DNA of 14,289 nucleotides from positions 1-14,289 of the forward strand of contig JBMNNN010000031.1 of the NCBI GenBank assembly GCA_050942555.1. The letters run 5' to 3'. The position numbers and the translations under genes were made by a program. The notes beneath the pieces are model-generated. The model saw only the letters and a list, made by a program, of their open reading frames with translations. It ran no database searches and was not told the origin of the DNA. Shown here in pieces: positions 1 to 6,875 of the stretch. The DNA is from JAAYXU01 sp050942555 (GTDB lineage Bacteria; Bacillota; Clostridia; Christensenellales; UMGS416). Within the stretch, counting starts at the first letter, position 1. The number at the start of each line of letters is the position of its first letter.

Positions 1-630
1 CCCTATCTGACCGCGCTCGACAACATACAGCTCCCGATGGTGCTGGCAGGCCGCCGCAAGCGCAGGCAGCGGGCGATGGAGCTGCTCGATCAGGTCGGGC
101 TGGCCCACCGCGCCAGAAGCCGCCTGGCACAGCTGTCGGGCGGCGAGCAGCAGCGGGTGGGCATCGCGATCGCGCTGGCCAACAATCCGCGGCTGCTGCT
201 GGCCGACGAGCCCACGGGGGCGGTGGACTCCAAAACAGCTGACCAGATCATGGACATTTTTCGCCGCATCAACCGGCAGACCGGGCTGACGGTCGTGATC
301 GTGACCCATGACATCAACCTTTCGCGCAAGGTGGACCGGATCGTGGCCATACGCGACGGGCGCACGTCGAGCGAATTCATACGCCGCCGTTCGTACCGCG
401 ACGAGCTGCGTAGCGTTTCCTCCTACGAGGAGGAGGAACTCAGCCATGTGGAGCTCTCGATCGTGGACGGCGCGGGGCGCATTCAGCTTCCGCGCAAGTA
501 TCTGGAGGCGATGGGGGTTCACGGCAAATCGAAAATGCTGGTGGAGCTCGAGGACGGCAAAATCACGCTCCGCTGTTCCGGCGGGGAAGAAGAGCTGGAG
601 ACGCTGCAGGGGAGCAGGATCATCTCATAA
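1..630 (+). CDS. ABC transporter ATP-binding protein with AbrB-like C-terminal tail (5' truncated by window)
   Basis: The reading frame is open from base 1, so the start and the Walker A motif lie upstream of the window. What remains is the second half of a LolD/MacB/FtsE-like ATPase: signature motif LSGGEQQRVGIAIAL (from about 133), Walker B LLLADEPTGAVDS (about 190-230) and the H-loop histidine in VTHD (about 301-312). Such ATPases usually power lipoprotein release, macrolide/peptide export or FtsX-like permeases; no permease is visible here, and it may lie upstream. After the usual end (RDGRTSSE) there is an acidic linker (YEEEE) and then about 45 residues reading VDGAGRIQLPRKYLEAMGV...VELEDGKITLRC. 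This matches the AbrB/SpoVT swapped-hairpin pattern, a fold normally used for DNA binding or dimerisation. The gene ends with TAA, 5 nt from the convergent activase gene. The ATPase call is very secure; the tail assignment rests on pattern only. Confidence 0.93.
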   Translation, partial: PYLTALDNIQLPMVLAGRRKRRQRAMELLDQVGLAHRARSRLAQLSGGEQQRVGIAIALANNPRLLLADEPTGAVDSKTADQIMDIFRRINRQTGLTVVIVTHDINLSRKVDRIVAIRDGRTSSEFIRRRSYRDELRSVSSYEEEELSHVELSIVDGAGRIQLPRKYLEAMGVHGKSKMLVELEDGKITLRCSGGEEELETLQGSRIIS

Positions 631-635
631 ATCAC

Positions 636-1541
636 TCATGCATGCACCGCCGCCACGCCGCGCGCGGTGAATATGCCCGTCAGGCGATCCATACGCTCCC
701 GGGCGGGCGGCTCGATGCGCGCGCGCCGGGGCAGCCCCAGACCCGCCAGCTTGCTCTCTCCCAGCCGGTGGTAGGGCAGCAGCTCCACCCTTGCGGGAGG
801 CGGAAGCGTTCGCAGGAAATCCGCGATCGCCTCCATACCGCCGGGACTGTCGTTCAATCCGGGTATGACCGGTATGCGCACCCATACTTTGTCCGCGCCG
901 CGGTGCGCGAGCCTTGTCAGGTTGTCCACGATGCGCGCATTGTCCGCGCCCGTCCCCTGACGGTGGCGCTCGGGGTCGATATGCTTCAGGTCGAACAGGA
1001 ACAGATCGGTGTAGGGAAGAACCCGCTCAAAATACGAGTAGGGCACGTTCCCTGCGGTATCGACCGCCGTGTGCAGCCCGTTTTCGCGGCAGGCCGCGAG
1101 CGCCGCCTCCAGGAAATCGATCTGCAGCATGCTCTCGCCGCCTGAGAACGTGACGCCGCCGCCCGAGTTGCGGTAGAACACTTCGTCCCTGCGCACCTCT
1201 TCAATCAGCCTGTCCACCGAGAGCGGATACCCGGTCAGCACGAGGGCCTCGGCATAGCACTCGCGGGCGCACGCGCCGCACGCCGCGCAGTGCTCCCGGT
1301 GAAAAACCCGTTCGCCGTCCTTTATCTCGTGGCAGCCGCGGGAGCATGCCTCAAAGCACGCCCCGCAGCCGATGCACTTGCTCGGAAAGAACTGAAGCTG
1401 CGGACCGGGCTCCCACGATTCGGGATTATGGCACCAGAAGCAGCGCAGGTTGCAGCCCTTCAGGAATACCGTCGTGCGGATACCCGGACCATCGTGGATC
1501 GAGAAGCGCTGGATGTTGAATACCAGGCCTTTCACGGTCAT
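636..1541 (-). CDS. Glycyl-radical enzyme activating protein (radical SAM, two 4Fe-4S ferredoxin clusters)
   Basis: This 301-residue radical SAM protein would use S-adenosylmethionine and an Fe-S cluster to abstract hydrogen from the active-site glycine of a partner glycyl-radical enzyme. C30, C34 and C37 form the CX3CX2C SAM-cluster motif (KGCNLRCFWCHNPESW). Two inserted ferredoxin motifs follow, C56/C59/C62/C66 and C85/C88/C91/C95, as in activases of choline lyase, glycerol dehydratase or HPA decarboxylase rather than short PflA. YRNSGGGVTFSGGES carries the SAM-binding GGE motif. I chose the ATG at 1541 because MTVKGLVFNIQRFSIHDGPGIRTTVF is the canonical N-terminus; the in-frame extension upstream lies inside htpG and looks like shadow sequence. 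This ATG overlaps the htpG stop (ATGA), and the local ribosome site is weak, so translation is probably coupled. No glycyl-radical enzyme is in the window, so the partner is unknown. Family call very secure, substrate open. Confidence 0.95.
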   Translation of the reverse strand: MTVKGLVFNIQRFSIHDGPGIRTTVFLKGCNLRCFWCHNPESWEPGPQLQFFPSKCIGCGACFEACSRGCHEIKDGERVFHREHCAACGACARECYAEALVLTGYPLSVDRLIEEVRRDEVFYRNSGGGVTFSGGESMLQIDFLEAALAACRENGLHTAVDTAGNVPYSYFERVLPYTDLFLFDLKHIDPERHRQGTGADNARIVDNLTRLAHRGADKVWVRIPVIPGLNDSPGGMEAIADFLRTLPPPARVELLPYHRLGESKLAGLGLPRRARIEPPARERMDRLTGIFTARGVAAVHA

Positions 1542-3451
1542 GCGTCTTTTTGTATGAGCCGGCTTAGGAGCGTCTGGCTGCGGCTGATGAACGCGGATAT
1601 TTCCGCGGGCTCCATGAGTCCCGACGCGAGCCGCGCCAGATCGTAGACCTGCCGGCACACCGGATCGTTCTCGGCGGCGGCGCCCCTCTTTTCGGCGGCC
1701 AGTATCGCGGCGATGATCGCGTTTTCGGGGTTGAGCGCAAGCTCCGTCTGCGAATTCAGGAATTCCCGGTCTGTCGGCAGGCCGCCGCCCAGCAGGCTCA
1801 TTTCCTGGGAGCGGCGGAGAAACTCGTCGAGATGCAGCGTGGCCGGCGTATCCGGGGACTTGAGAGGCTGTACGGCGACCTTCAGCTTTTCGATGCCGGT
1901 CGCGCGCCGGAACGCGGTCTCCAGCAGCTTGCGGTCCTCTTCCTCCACGGCGCCCTCGCCCTTGAGCGCGTCGGGCATCTCGGCGTCCACCCGCACGAAC
2001 CGCAGGCCTTCGCCGCGCATCTCAAGGAATGTGATGAAATGCGGGTCGATGGGCGAATCCAGCACCACGACGCGCAGCCCGGCCTGCTTAAAGAGGTCTA
2101 TCGCGGGCTGCTGGCGCGCGGGATCGTTCGCGTAATAGATCCGCGTTTCCTTGTGCTCCTGTTTGCCCGAATCGGTTTTCTTTTCCTCTCCGGCGGCGTC
2201 GGCTTCGCCGCTCTCCCCTGTAAGCTCGCCCAGCGGTATGTACCCGCCGCCGCTCTCACGCAGCAGGAGCGCGTCGCGCAGTATGTCATACAACTGGTTG
2301 TCCCGCATGCAGCCGTACTTGATGAACGGATGAATGTCGTCCCAGTATTTCTCATACCGCTCCCGCTCGGTCTTGAAAAGCCCCATCAGCCGGTCGCCAA
2401 CCTTCTTTGTGATGTGGGTGGGGATGCGGCGGATCGTCCTGTCGTTCTGCAGGAACGAGCGCGATACATTGAGCGGCAGATCTGGGCAGTCGATGACGCC
2501 CTTGAGCACCAGCAGGTATTCGGGAATGATCTCCTTGATGTTGTCAGCGACGAACACCTGGTTGTTGTAGAGCTTGATCATGCCCTCCACGCTCTCGAAC
2601 TGGTGTGTGAGCTTCGGGAAATACAGTATGCCCCGCAGCGTGAATGGATAGTCTACGTTGAGGTGGATCCAGAAGATCGGATCGTGGTAGTCGGAAAATA
2701 CCTTGTGGTAGAAATCCTTGTATTCTTCGTCGGTGCACGTGTGCGGCGCCTTGAGCCACAGCGGGTTCGTATCGTTTACGGGTTCGGGCTCGGCGGGCGC
2801 TTCTTCGGCCTTGCTGTCGTCCTTCTTGCCCGCGCCTGTGAGGTATATGGGGACGGGCAGGAACGAGCAGTATTTAAGCAGTACCGAGCGCACCGTGTAT
2901 TCGTTCGTAAACTCGCCGCTGTCCTCGTCCAGATAGAGCGTGACGGTGGTGCCCCGCTCGCTGCGGTCGCTGTCCTCCATCGTATAGCTGATATCGCCCT
3001 CGCAGCTCCAGCGGACGGCCGTTGCGCCGGGCTGATAGGACAGCGTGTCGATGACCACTTTGCGGGAGACCATGAACGCCGAGTAGAAGCCCAGCCCGAA
3101 GTGACCGATGATCCGGTCGCTGTCCGAGCCGCCCTGATAGCGCGCGAGGAACTCCTCGGCACTCGAGAACGCGACCTGGTTAATGTACCGGCGCACCTCG
3201 TCGGCGGTCATGCCGATGCCGTTGTCGGTAAATGTAAGCGTTCCGGCCTCGGCGTCGCAGCGGACGTCCACCCGCCACGCGGGCTCGTCCAGCTCGACCT
3301 CGCCCATCGATATGAGCTTTTTTAGCTTCGTGATCGCGTCAATCGCATTGGAAATGAGCTCCCGGATAAAGATATCCCGGTCGGAATAGAGCCATTTTTT
3401 TATGATCGGAAATATATTCTCCGAATGGATCTCAATGTTGCCTTTTTCCAT
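1538..3451 (-). CDS. htpG: Molecular chaperone HtpG (Hsp90 family)
   Basis: This is the 637-residue bacterial Hsp90, a cytosolic dimeric ATP-dependent chaperone. The N-terminal GHKL ATPase domain shows E31, N35 and D38 in RELISNAIDAITKL, D76 in DNGIGM, and the lid glycine motif GHFGLGFYSAF. The middle domain contains NDTNPLWLK, FPKLTHQFESVEGMIKLYNNQVFV and the conserved LPLNVSRSFLQNDR stretch. A Glu/Lys/Ser-rich linker (GEADAAGEEKKTDSGKQEHKE) joins the C-terminal dimerisation domain. Length is normal for HtpG. The canonical SNASDA is SNAIDA here, a mild variation. The ATG at 3451 follows a good GGAGG site about 7 nt upstream. It lies 19 nt downstream of the cupin gene, and its TGA overlaps the ATG of the activase by 4 nt. 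No heat-shock element such as CIRCE is visible just upstream; expression probably comes from the operon promoter. Confidence 0.98.
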   Translation of the reverse strand: MEKGNIEIHSENIFPIIKKWLYSDRDIFIRELISNAIDAITKLKKLISMGEVELDEPAWRVDVRCDAEAGTLTFTDNGIGMTADEVRRYINQVAFSSAEEFLARYQGGSDSDRIIGHFGLGFYSAFMVSRKVVIDTLSYQPGATAVRWSCEGDISYTMEDSDRSERGTTVTLYLDEDSGEFTNEYTVRSVLLKYCSFLPVPIYLTGAGKKDDSKAEEAPAEPEPVNDTNPLWLKAPHTCTDEEYKDFYHKVFSDYHDPIFWIHLNVDYPFTLRGILYFPKLTHQFESVEGMIKLYNNQVFVADNIKEIIPEYLLVLKGVIDCPDLPLNVSRSFLQNDRTIRRIPTHITKKVGDRLMGLFKTERERYEKYWDDIHPFIKYGCMRDNQLYDILRDALLLRESGGGYIPLGELTGESGEADAAGEEKKTDSGKQEHKETRIYYANDPARQQPAIDLFKQAGLRVVVLDSPIDPHFITFLEMRGEGLRFVRVDAEMPDALKGEGAVEEEDRKLLETAFRRATGIEKLKVAVQPLKSPDTPATLHLDEFLRRSQEMSLLGGGLPTDREFLNSQTELALNPENAIIAAILAAEKRGAAAENDPVCRQVYDLARLASGLMEPAEISAFISRSQTLLSRLIQKDA

Positions 3452-3470
3452 CGTACGACCTCCGTCTGGT

Positions 3471-3815
3471 TCAGTGAAGTATGATGACCGCGGTAAATAT
3501 GAGCGGCGTGTCGCCGGTGTTTTCCACGGCGTGCGTCGCGTTTCCCGTCACCAGCGCGTCGCCGGGCTGTACGTCGACCCATGTGCCGTCGTCGTTTACC
3601 CGACCGCGTCCCGCCGTGAAGTAGAAGACCTCGGTCTCTCCCTCGTGGGCATGGGAGCCGATCGAGCAGCCCGGTTCCAGCGTGATTTCGGCGATCAGCC
3701 GGCAGTTGCCCGGCATCGCGTCCTGCGGCGCCAGCCTCCGGATGAGCGCGCGCCCCGCGCCGCCCCGCATTCTCTCGCGGATCTCGGCCGTCTGTTGGGC
3801 CTTTTCGAACTTCAA
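3471..3815 (-). CDS. Small single-domain cupin protein
   Basis: A 114-residue cupin beta-barrel, probably metal-binding. Cupin motif 1 is complete: G49 then five residues, H55-A-H57, four residues, E62, six residues, G. Motif 2 reads PGDALVTGNATHAVEN with H95 as the likely fourth ligand, one residue shorter between G and H than many relatives. Such stand-alone cupins range from sugar-isomerase-like to sensor or quercetinase-like proteins, so no substrate can be assigned. The start chosen is TTG at 3815, because an AAGGAGG site lies 8 nt upstream and translation then begins MKFEKAQQTAEIRERM. An ATG at 3854 is in frame but would put the start inside the end of hom and leave the perfect ribosome site unused. 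It sits 22 nt after the hom stop and 19 nt before htpG. Fold secure, function unknown. Confidence 0.88.
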   Translation of the reverse strand: MKFEKAQQTAEIRERMRGGAGRALIRRLAPQDAMPGNCRLIAEITLEPGCSIGSHAHEGETEVFYFTAGRGRVNDDGTWVDVQPGDALVTGNATHAVENTGDTPLIFTAVIILH

Positions 3816-3823
3816 GACAAAAA

Positions 3824-3831
3824 CCTCCTTT
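3824..3831 (-). promoter_or_regulatory. Strong ribosome binding site that decides the TTG start of the cupin gene
   Basis: Reading the minus strand, AAAGGAGG is followed by eight bases (TTTTTGTC) and then TTG AAG TTC GAA. This is a near-perfect anti-16S match at normal spacing and begins right after the hom stop codon (3840-3838). It supports TTG at 3815 as the start instead of the in-frame ATG at 3854. Confidence 0.85.
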
Positions 3832-3837
3832 CGCGTC

Positions 3838-5127
3838 TCAGGCGGAGTCTTCATCCTCCACCCGGATGAGGGCTTTGACTTCGATGATTTCAGGCAGGGA
3901 CCCGATCTCCCGCACCGCCTGGATCATCGACTGCTCGTTGGTCTGATGGGTGACGAATATAAGCGGCACCGTCGCAGTACCATATCCCTTCTGGATGATG
4001 GACGCGACGCTGACCTGACGGCGCGCCAGCACACCGGCGATGGCTGCCAGCACGCCGGGCCGGTCTATTACCTCGAGATTGAGGAAGTATTTCGTCCGCC
4101 AGTTTCCGTCGAACGTGACCTCGGGAGCGGGCCGCGCTTCATTGCGGAAGGAATTGTAGCGGTGGCTCTTTGCCTTGGTCGCCACGATGCAATCCGATAT
4201 GATGGCGCTGGCGGTCGGCTGGTCGCCTGCGCCGCGGCCGTAGAGCATCAGATTGCCCACAGCGTTGCCATGAAGAAATACCGCGTTGTAGGCCCCGCGC
4301 ACCGACGAGAGCGGGTGATTGACGGGGATGAACGTCGGATGAACCCGCGCCTCGATCGAGGTTCCCCGCTTTTTGCCTATGGCCAGCAGCTTGACCGCAT
4401 ACCCGAGCTCCTGCCCGTACCGGATGACCTCGGGGGTCATATGGGTGATGCCCTCGCGGTAGATGCGGTCCACCGGCACGCGTGCGTGGAACGCCAGAGA
4501 GGACAGGATCGACAGCTTGTACGCCGCGTCGAAACCTTCCACATCGTTGCGCGGATCGGGCTCGGCCAGCCCGTTTTCCTGGGCCTCCCGGAGCGCTTCC
4601 CCGTAGGAATACCCCTGTTCGCTCATACGGGTGAGAATGTGGTTGGTGGTGCCGTTGATGATGCCCATGACGCTGTCGATTTCGTTGGCCTGCAGCGAAT
4701 CGGTGATGGTGCGGATAATCGGTATGCCGCCGCCCACGCTGGCCTCGTAATAAAGACCGGCCCCGCCCTCGCGCGCTGCGGTCTCCAGGCAGTGCCAGCG
4801 CTGGGCGATGACTTCCTTGTTGGCGGTGACGACGCTCTTTCCCGCCCGCAGCAGCGCCTCGATATAGCCGCAGGCCGGATCGACGCCCCCCATGAACTCC
4901 GCGACGATGGATATGCCCGGATCTCCCAATATGTCCTCGAAGCGGTCGGTCAGCACGCCGTCGGGCAGCGCCGCCGCGCGCGGTTTGTGTAAATGCCGCA
5001 CGAGAGCTTTGCGCAGCGTGAAGGAAACCCCTTCCTTGTGGGCGATCGCGTTCGCGTTGGCGTTCAGCACGCTCCAGACGCCGCTGCCGATATGCCCGAA
5101 CCCCAGAAACCCGATCCCGATGTTCAT
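3838..5127 (-). CDS. hom: Homoserine dehydrogenase with C-terminal ACT domain
   Basis: This 429-residue enzyme reduces aspartate semialdehyde to homoserine with NAD(P)H, the branch point toward threonine and methionine. The N-terminal Rossmann fold shows GFGHIGSG (G9, G11, G14). TANKEVIA, EASVGGGIPII, INGTTNHIL and DVEGFDAAYKLSILSSLAF are the family's conserved substrate and catalytic blocks, with the catalytic lysine expected in AYKL. From about residue 347 an ACT domain follows (FLNLEVIDRPGVLAAIAGVLA), which in this family usually mediates threonine feedback inhibition. The length matches the monofunctional ACT-containing class; there is no aspartokinase fusion. The ATG at 5127 overlaps the coaX stop by 4 nt (ATGA), so translation is likely coupled to coaX. 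Pairing with coaX is not a known fixed pathway link. Pantoate and beta-alanine do draw on the same amino-acid pools, but co-transcription alone is a sufficient explanation. Confidence 0.97.
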   Translation of the reverse strand: MNIGIGFLGFGHIGSGVWSVLNANANAIAHKEGVSFTLRKALVRHLHKPRAAALPDGVLTDRFEDILGDPGISIVAEFMGGVDPACGYIEALLRAGKSVVTANKEVIAQRWHCLETAAREGGAGLYYEASVGGGIPIIRTITDSLQANEIDSVMGIINGTTNHILTRMSEQGYSYGEALREAQENGLAEPDPRNDVEGFDAAYKLSILSSLAFHARVPVDRIYREGITHMTPEVIRYGQELGYAVKLLAIGKKRGTSIEARVHPTFIPVNHPLSSVRGAYNAVFLHGNAVGNLMLYGRGAGDQPTASAIISDCIVATKAKSHRYNSFRNEARPAPEVTFDGNWRTKYFLNLEVIDRPGVLAAIAGVLARRQVSVASIIQKGYGTATVPLIFVTHQTNEQSMIQAVREIGSLPEIIEVKALIRVEDEDSA

Positions 5128-5915
5128 GCCGGTATCTCCCGTGGACGGTTGCGCTCATATACGATGCGCAGCCCTTCCAGCGTCAGGCGGCTGTCGATAT
5201 GCTGTATGTACACCGATTCGCCCGACAGCAGCCGTCCGAGGCCGCCGGTCGCGACCACCGTGACGTCGTCGCGGCCCAGCTCCTCGATCATCCTGCGGAT
5301 CACGTTATCGACCGCGCCCGTGAAGCCGTATATGATGCCCGACTGCATGTTGGTTACGGTGGAGCGGGATATCGCGCGGCCCGGCGCTTCCAGCTCGATC
5401 CTGGGAAGCTTGGCTGTGGTGGAAACGAGCGCGTCCACCGACAGGCGGATGCCGGGCATGATCGCGCCGCCCAGGAACGCGCCCTGCTCGCTGACCACGC
5501 CGAACGTCGTCGCCGTGCCGAAATCCACGATGATGACCGGCCCGCCGAACTTCTCGTACGCGGCGATCGCTGTCACGATGCGGTCGGAGCCCAGCTCGCG
5601 GGGATTCTCGTAGAGTATGTTCATGCCCGTACGGACGCCCGGCTCGATAAAGAGCGGGCTCTTATTGAAGAAGGTGCGGCACATATGCTCCAGCGTATAG
5701 TTGATCGAGGGGACCACCGACGAAATGGAGATGCCTTCGACGTCGCCGATCCGAAGACCCGCATACTGGAATATGTCGATGAGCTGCATGCCGTATTCGT
5801 CGCTGGTCCGCTTAAGGTCCGTGGACAGGCGCGCGTACTGGATCATCTCGGTCCCGTTGAATATGCCGACCTTGATGCTGGAGTTGCCGGCGTCGAGGGT
5901 TATGAGAAGTGGCAT
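5124..5915 (-). CDS. coaX: Type III pantothenate kinase
   Basis: A 263-residue CoaX-type kinase that phosphorylates pantothenate, the first step of CoA synthesis. It belongs to the ASKHA fold and, as a family, is feedback-insensitive to CoA and needs a monovalent cation. The N-terminal phosphate loop is LDAGNSSIKVGIFNG (residues 7-21). ENPRELGSDRIVTAIAAYEKFGG contains the pantothenate-binding GxD region, and IVDFGTATTFGVV and GGAIMPGI are further family blocks; VVATGGLGRLL lies near the C-terminus. I chose ATG 5915 because MPLLITLDAGNSS is the expected N-terminus and an AAGGAG site lies 6 nt upstream; an in-frame ATG at 6023 would run into the preceding gene. It follows the ECF S component gene by 10 nt, its ribosome site touching that gene's stop codon. 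The neighbour is therefore a likely pantothenate importer. Confidence 0.97.
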   Translation of the reverse strand: MPLLITLDAGNSSIKVGIFNGTEMIQYARLSTDLKRTSDEYGMQLIDIFQYAGLRIGDVEGISISSVVPSINYTLEHMCRTFFNKSPLFIEPGVRTGMNILYENPRELGSDRIVTAIAAYEKFGGPVIIVDFGTATTFGVVSEQGAFLGGAIMPGIRLSVDALVSTTAKLPRIELEAPGRAISRSTVTNMQSGIIYGFTGAVDNVIRRMIEELGRDDVTVVATGGLGRLLSGESVYIQHIDSRLTLEGLRIVYERNRPREIPA

Positions 5916-5925
5916 TGGTTTCTCC

Positions 5926-6612
5926 TTACTCTGAATGTTGCTTGTGTGCAGGCTCCCCGTGCCTGCTGCGCCCGAACTGAGGCCAGAGCGCGGTGCATAT
6001 CGCGCCCACCGCCACGGCGGCAAGGACGGCCTCGGGGATTCCGTGGTAGGCGGTGATGATACCGATGAACGCGAGCAGCCCCTCGTTCATGCCGAAAACC
6101 GTAACGGCTTCGAGCGGGCCTGAAAAGAGCGCCAGCAGTCCCAGAAAAAACACCGTGTTCATCAGCGAGCCTGCCGCGCCCGTCAGCGCGAAAGCGAGGG
6201 GACGCCGCATCCTGCGCCGAAGCGCGTCGCTGAGGCGCGCGGCCAGGACGCCCATCGCGATGCGCGGGACGAATGTCAGAAACAAGAGAAGCGCGATGCG
6301 GAGCGCTACGACGCCCGCAGCGGCCGCGCCCGTCGCGTCCGCGCCGGGCGACAGGAAACCGAGCGCCGAGTACATAAGAAATCCGTCGATGAACGAGCAC
6401 AGGCCGAATACTCCGCCCAGTATGCCTCCCACCAGCGGGCCTGCGATCACCGCGCCGATGAGCACCGGTACATGGAGCGTCGTAGCCTGCAGCACGTCCA
6501 CCCTGATGAAGCCGAGAAAGTACAGCGGAGACATGGGCAGGCCAAACAGGAGTATGATGGCCGACAGCAGTGCGGCGGTTGCCAGTGTGCGGGTTTTCTG
6601 GTTCCTTTTCAT
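5926..6612 (-). CDS. ECF transporter S component, probably pantothenate-specific (PanT-like)
   Basis: A 228-residue, very hydrophobic protein with about six membrane segments, starting with the basic MKRNQKTRTLATAALLSAIILLFG typical of ECF substrate-binding subunits. The first loop (MSPLYFLGFIRVDVLQATTLHVPVLIGAVIAGPLVGGILGGVFGL) has the small-residue-rich helix that S components use to dock onto the shared EcfT subunit. No EcfA or EcfT gene is nearby, which fits group II systems in which S components share a module encoded elsewhere. Pantothenate as substrate is inferred from the immediately downstream coaX, 10 nt away, an arrangement known for PanT in Firmicutes; the sequence itself does not prove it. 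ATG 6612 has a GGAGG site about 8 nt upstream. It is first in a minus-strand operon behind a strong SigA promoter. The C-terminus is basic and His-containing (RSRHGEPAHKQHSE). Confidence 0.85.
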   Translation of the reverse strand: MKRNQKTRTLATAALLSAIILLFGLPMSPLYFLGFIRVDVLQATTLHVPVLIGAVIAGPLVGGILGGVFGLCSFIDGFLMYSALGFLSPGADATGAAAAGVVALRIALLLFLTFVPRIAMGVLAARLSDALRRRMRRPLAFALTGAAGSLMNTVFFLGLLALFSGPLEAVTVFGMNEGLLAFIGIITAYHGIPEAVLAAVAVGAICTALWPQFGRSRHGEPAHKQHSE

Positions 6613-6641
6613 AGCAAGTTCCTCCGTTCAAGTTCCTGATT

Positions 6642-6679
6642 GGATACCTGACGTTGCTCCCGTCGGGATACCTAATGTT
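6642..6679 (-). repeat. Direct repeat in the operon leader (possible regulatory element)
   Basis: On the plus strand GGATACCTGACGTT (6642-6655) and GGATACCTAATGTT (6666-6679) are 14-mers with two differences, 24 nt apart. A weaker third copy, GGATGCTGAC (6691-6700), lies at the predicted transcription start. A second short repeat, CAAGTTCCT, occurs at 6615-6623 and 6629-6637 around the ribosome site. These could be an operator array or an RNA leader element, or chance. Confidence 0.4.
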
Positions 6680-6706
6680 CAGCTCCATATGGATGCTGAC
6701 CGGTCT

Positions 6707-6735
6707 ATTATAGCAATCTCCGGGGAATATGACAA
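6707..6735 (-). promoter_or_regulatory. SigA-type promoter of the panT-coaX-hom-cupin-htpG-activase operon
   Basis: On the minus strand TTGTCA (6735-6730) is followed by exactly 17 bases and then a perfect TATAAT (6712-6707). Transcription would start near 6700, leaving a leader of about 88 nt before the ATG at 6612. No other comparably good promoter is visible inside the operon. Confidence 0.85.
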
Positions 6736-6875
6736 CTGAAAGAGAAAATTCCGGTATACCGCTTTCCATACGAAAATAATACACCGCAATGCAGCAGGAA
6801 AACACCCCCATCCCGTCAATCATAGCGCGGGACAGGCGCGCATAGGAATAGTGTGACCGGGAAGGGGGGATAACC

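Noticed and set aside
1542..1658. Longer N-terminus for the activase starting at 1658
   Set aside because: The extension lies in the htpG coding region and is not activase-like; the canonical N-terminus starts at 1541.
1832..3325. A 497-codon open frame on the plus strand antisense to htpG
   Set aside because: It is the mirror of a GC-rich htpG. Its translation has no recognisable domain, and htpG is unmistakable on the other strand.
3682..4992. A 436-codon plus-strand frame antisense to hom
   Set aside because: It contains no domain pattern, and hom is clear and complete on the minus strand.
5916..6023. Longer N-terminus for CoaX starting at ATG 6023
   Set aside because: The added residues overlap the end of the S component gene and are unlike any CoaX. 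ATG 5915 has a proper ribosome site.
6736..6875. Possible plus-strand promoter for the CxC membrane gene (AATAAT near 6775, CATAGGAAT near 6841)
   Set aside because: No matching -35 at proper spacing, and the sporulation-sigma-like CATA element does not fit its consensus at the end.
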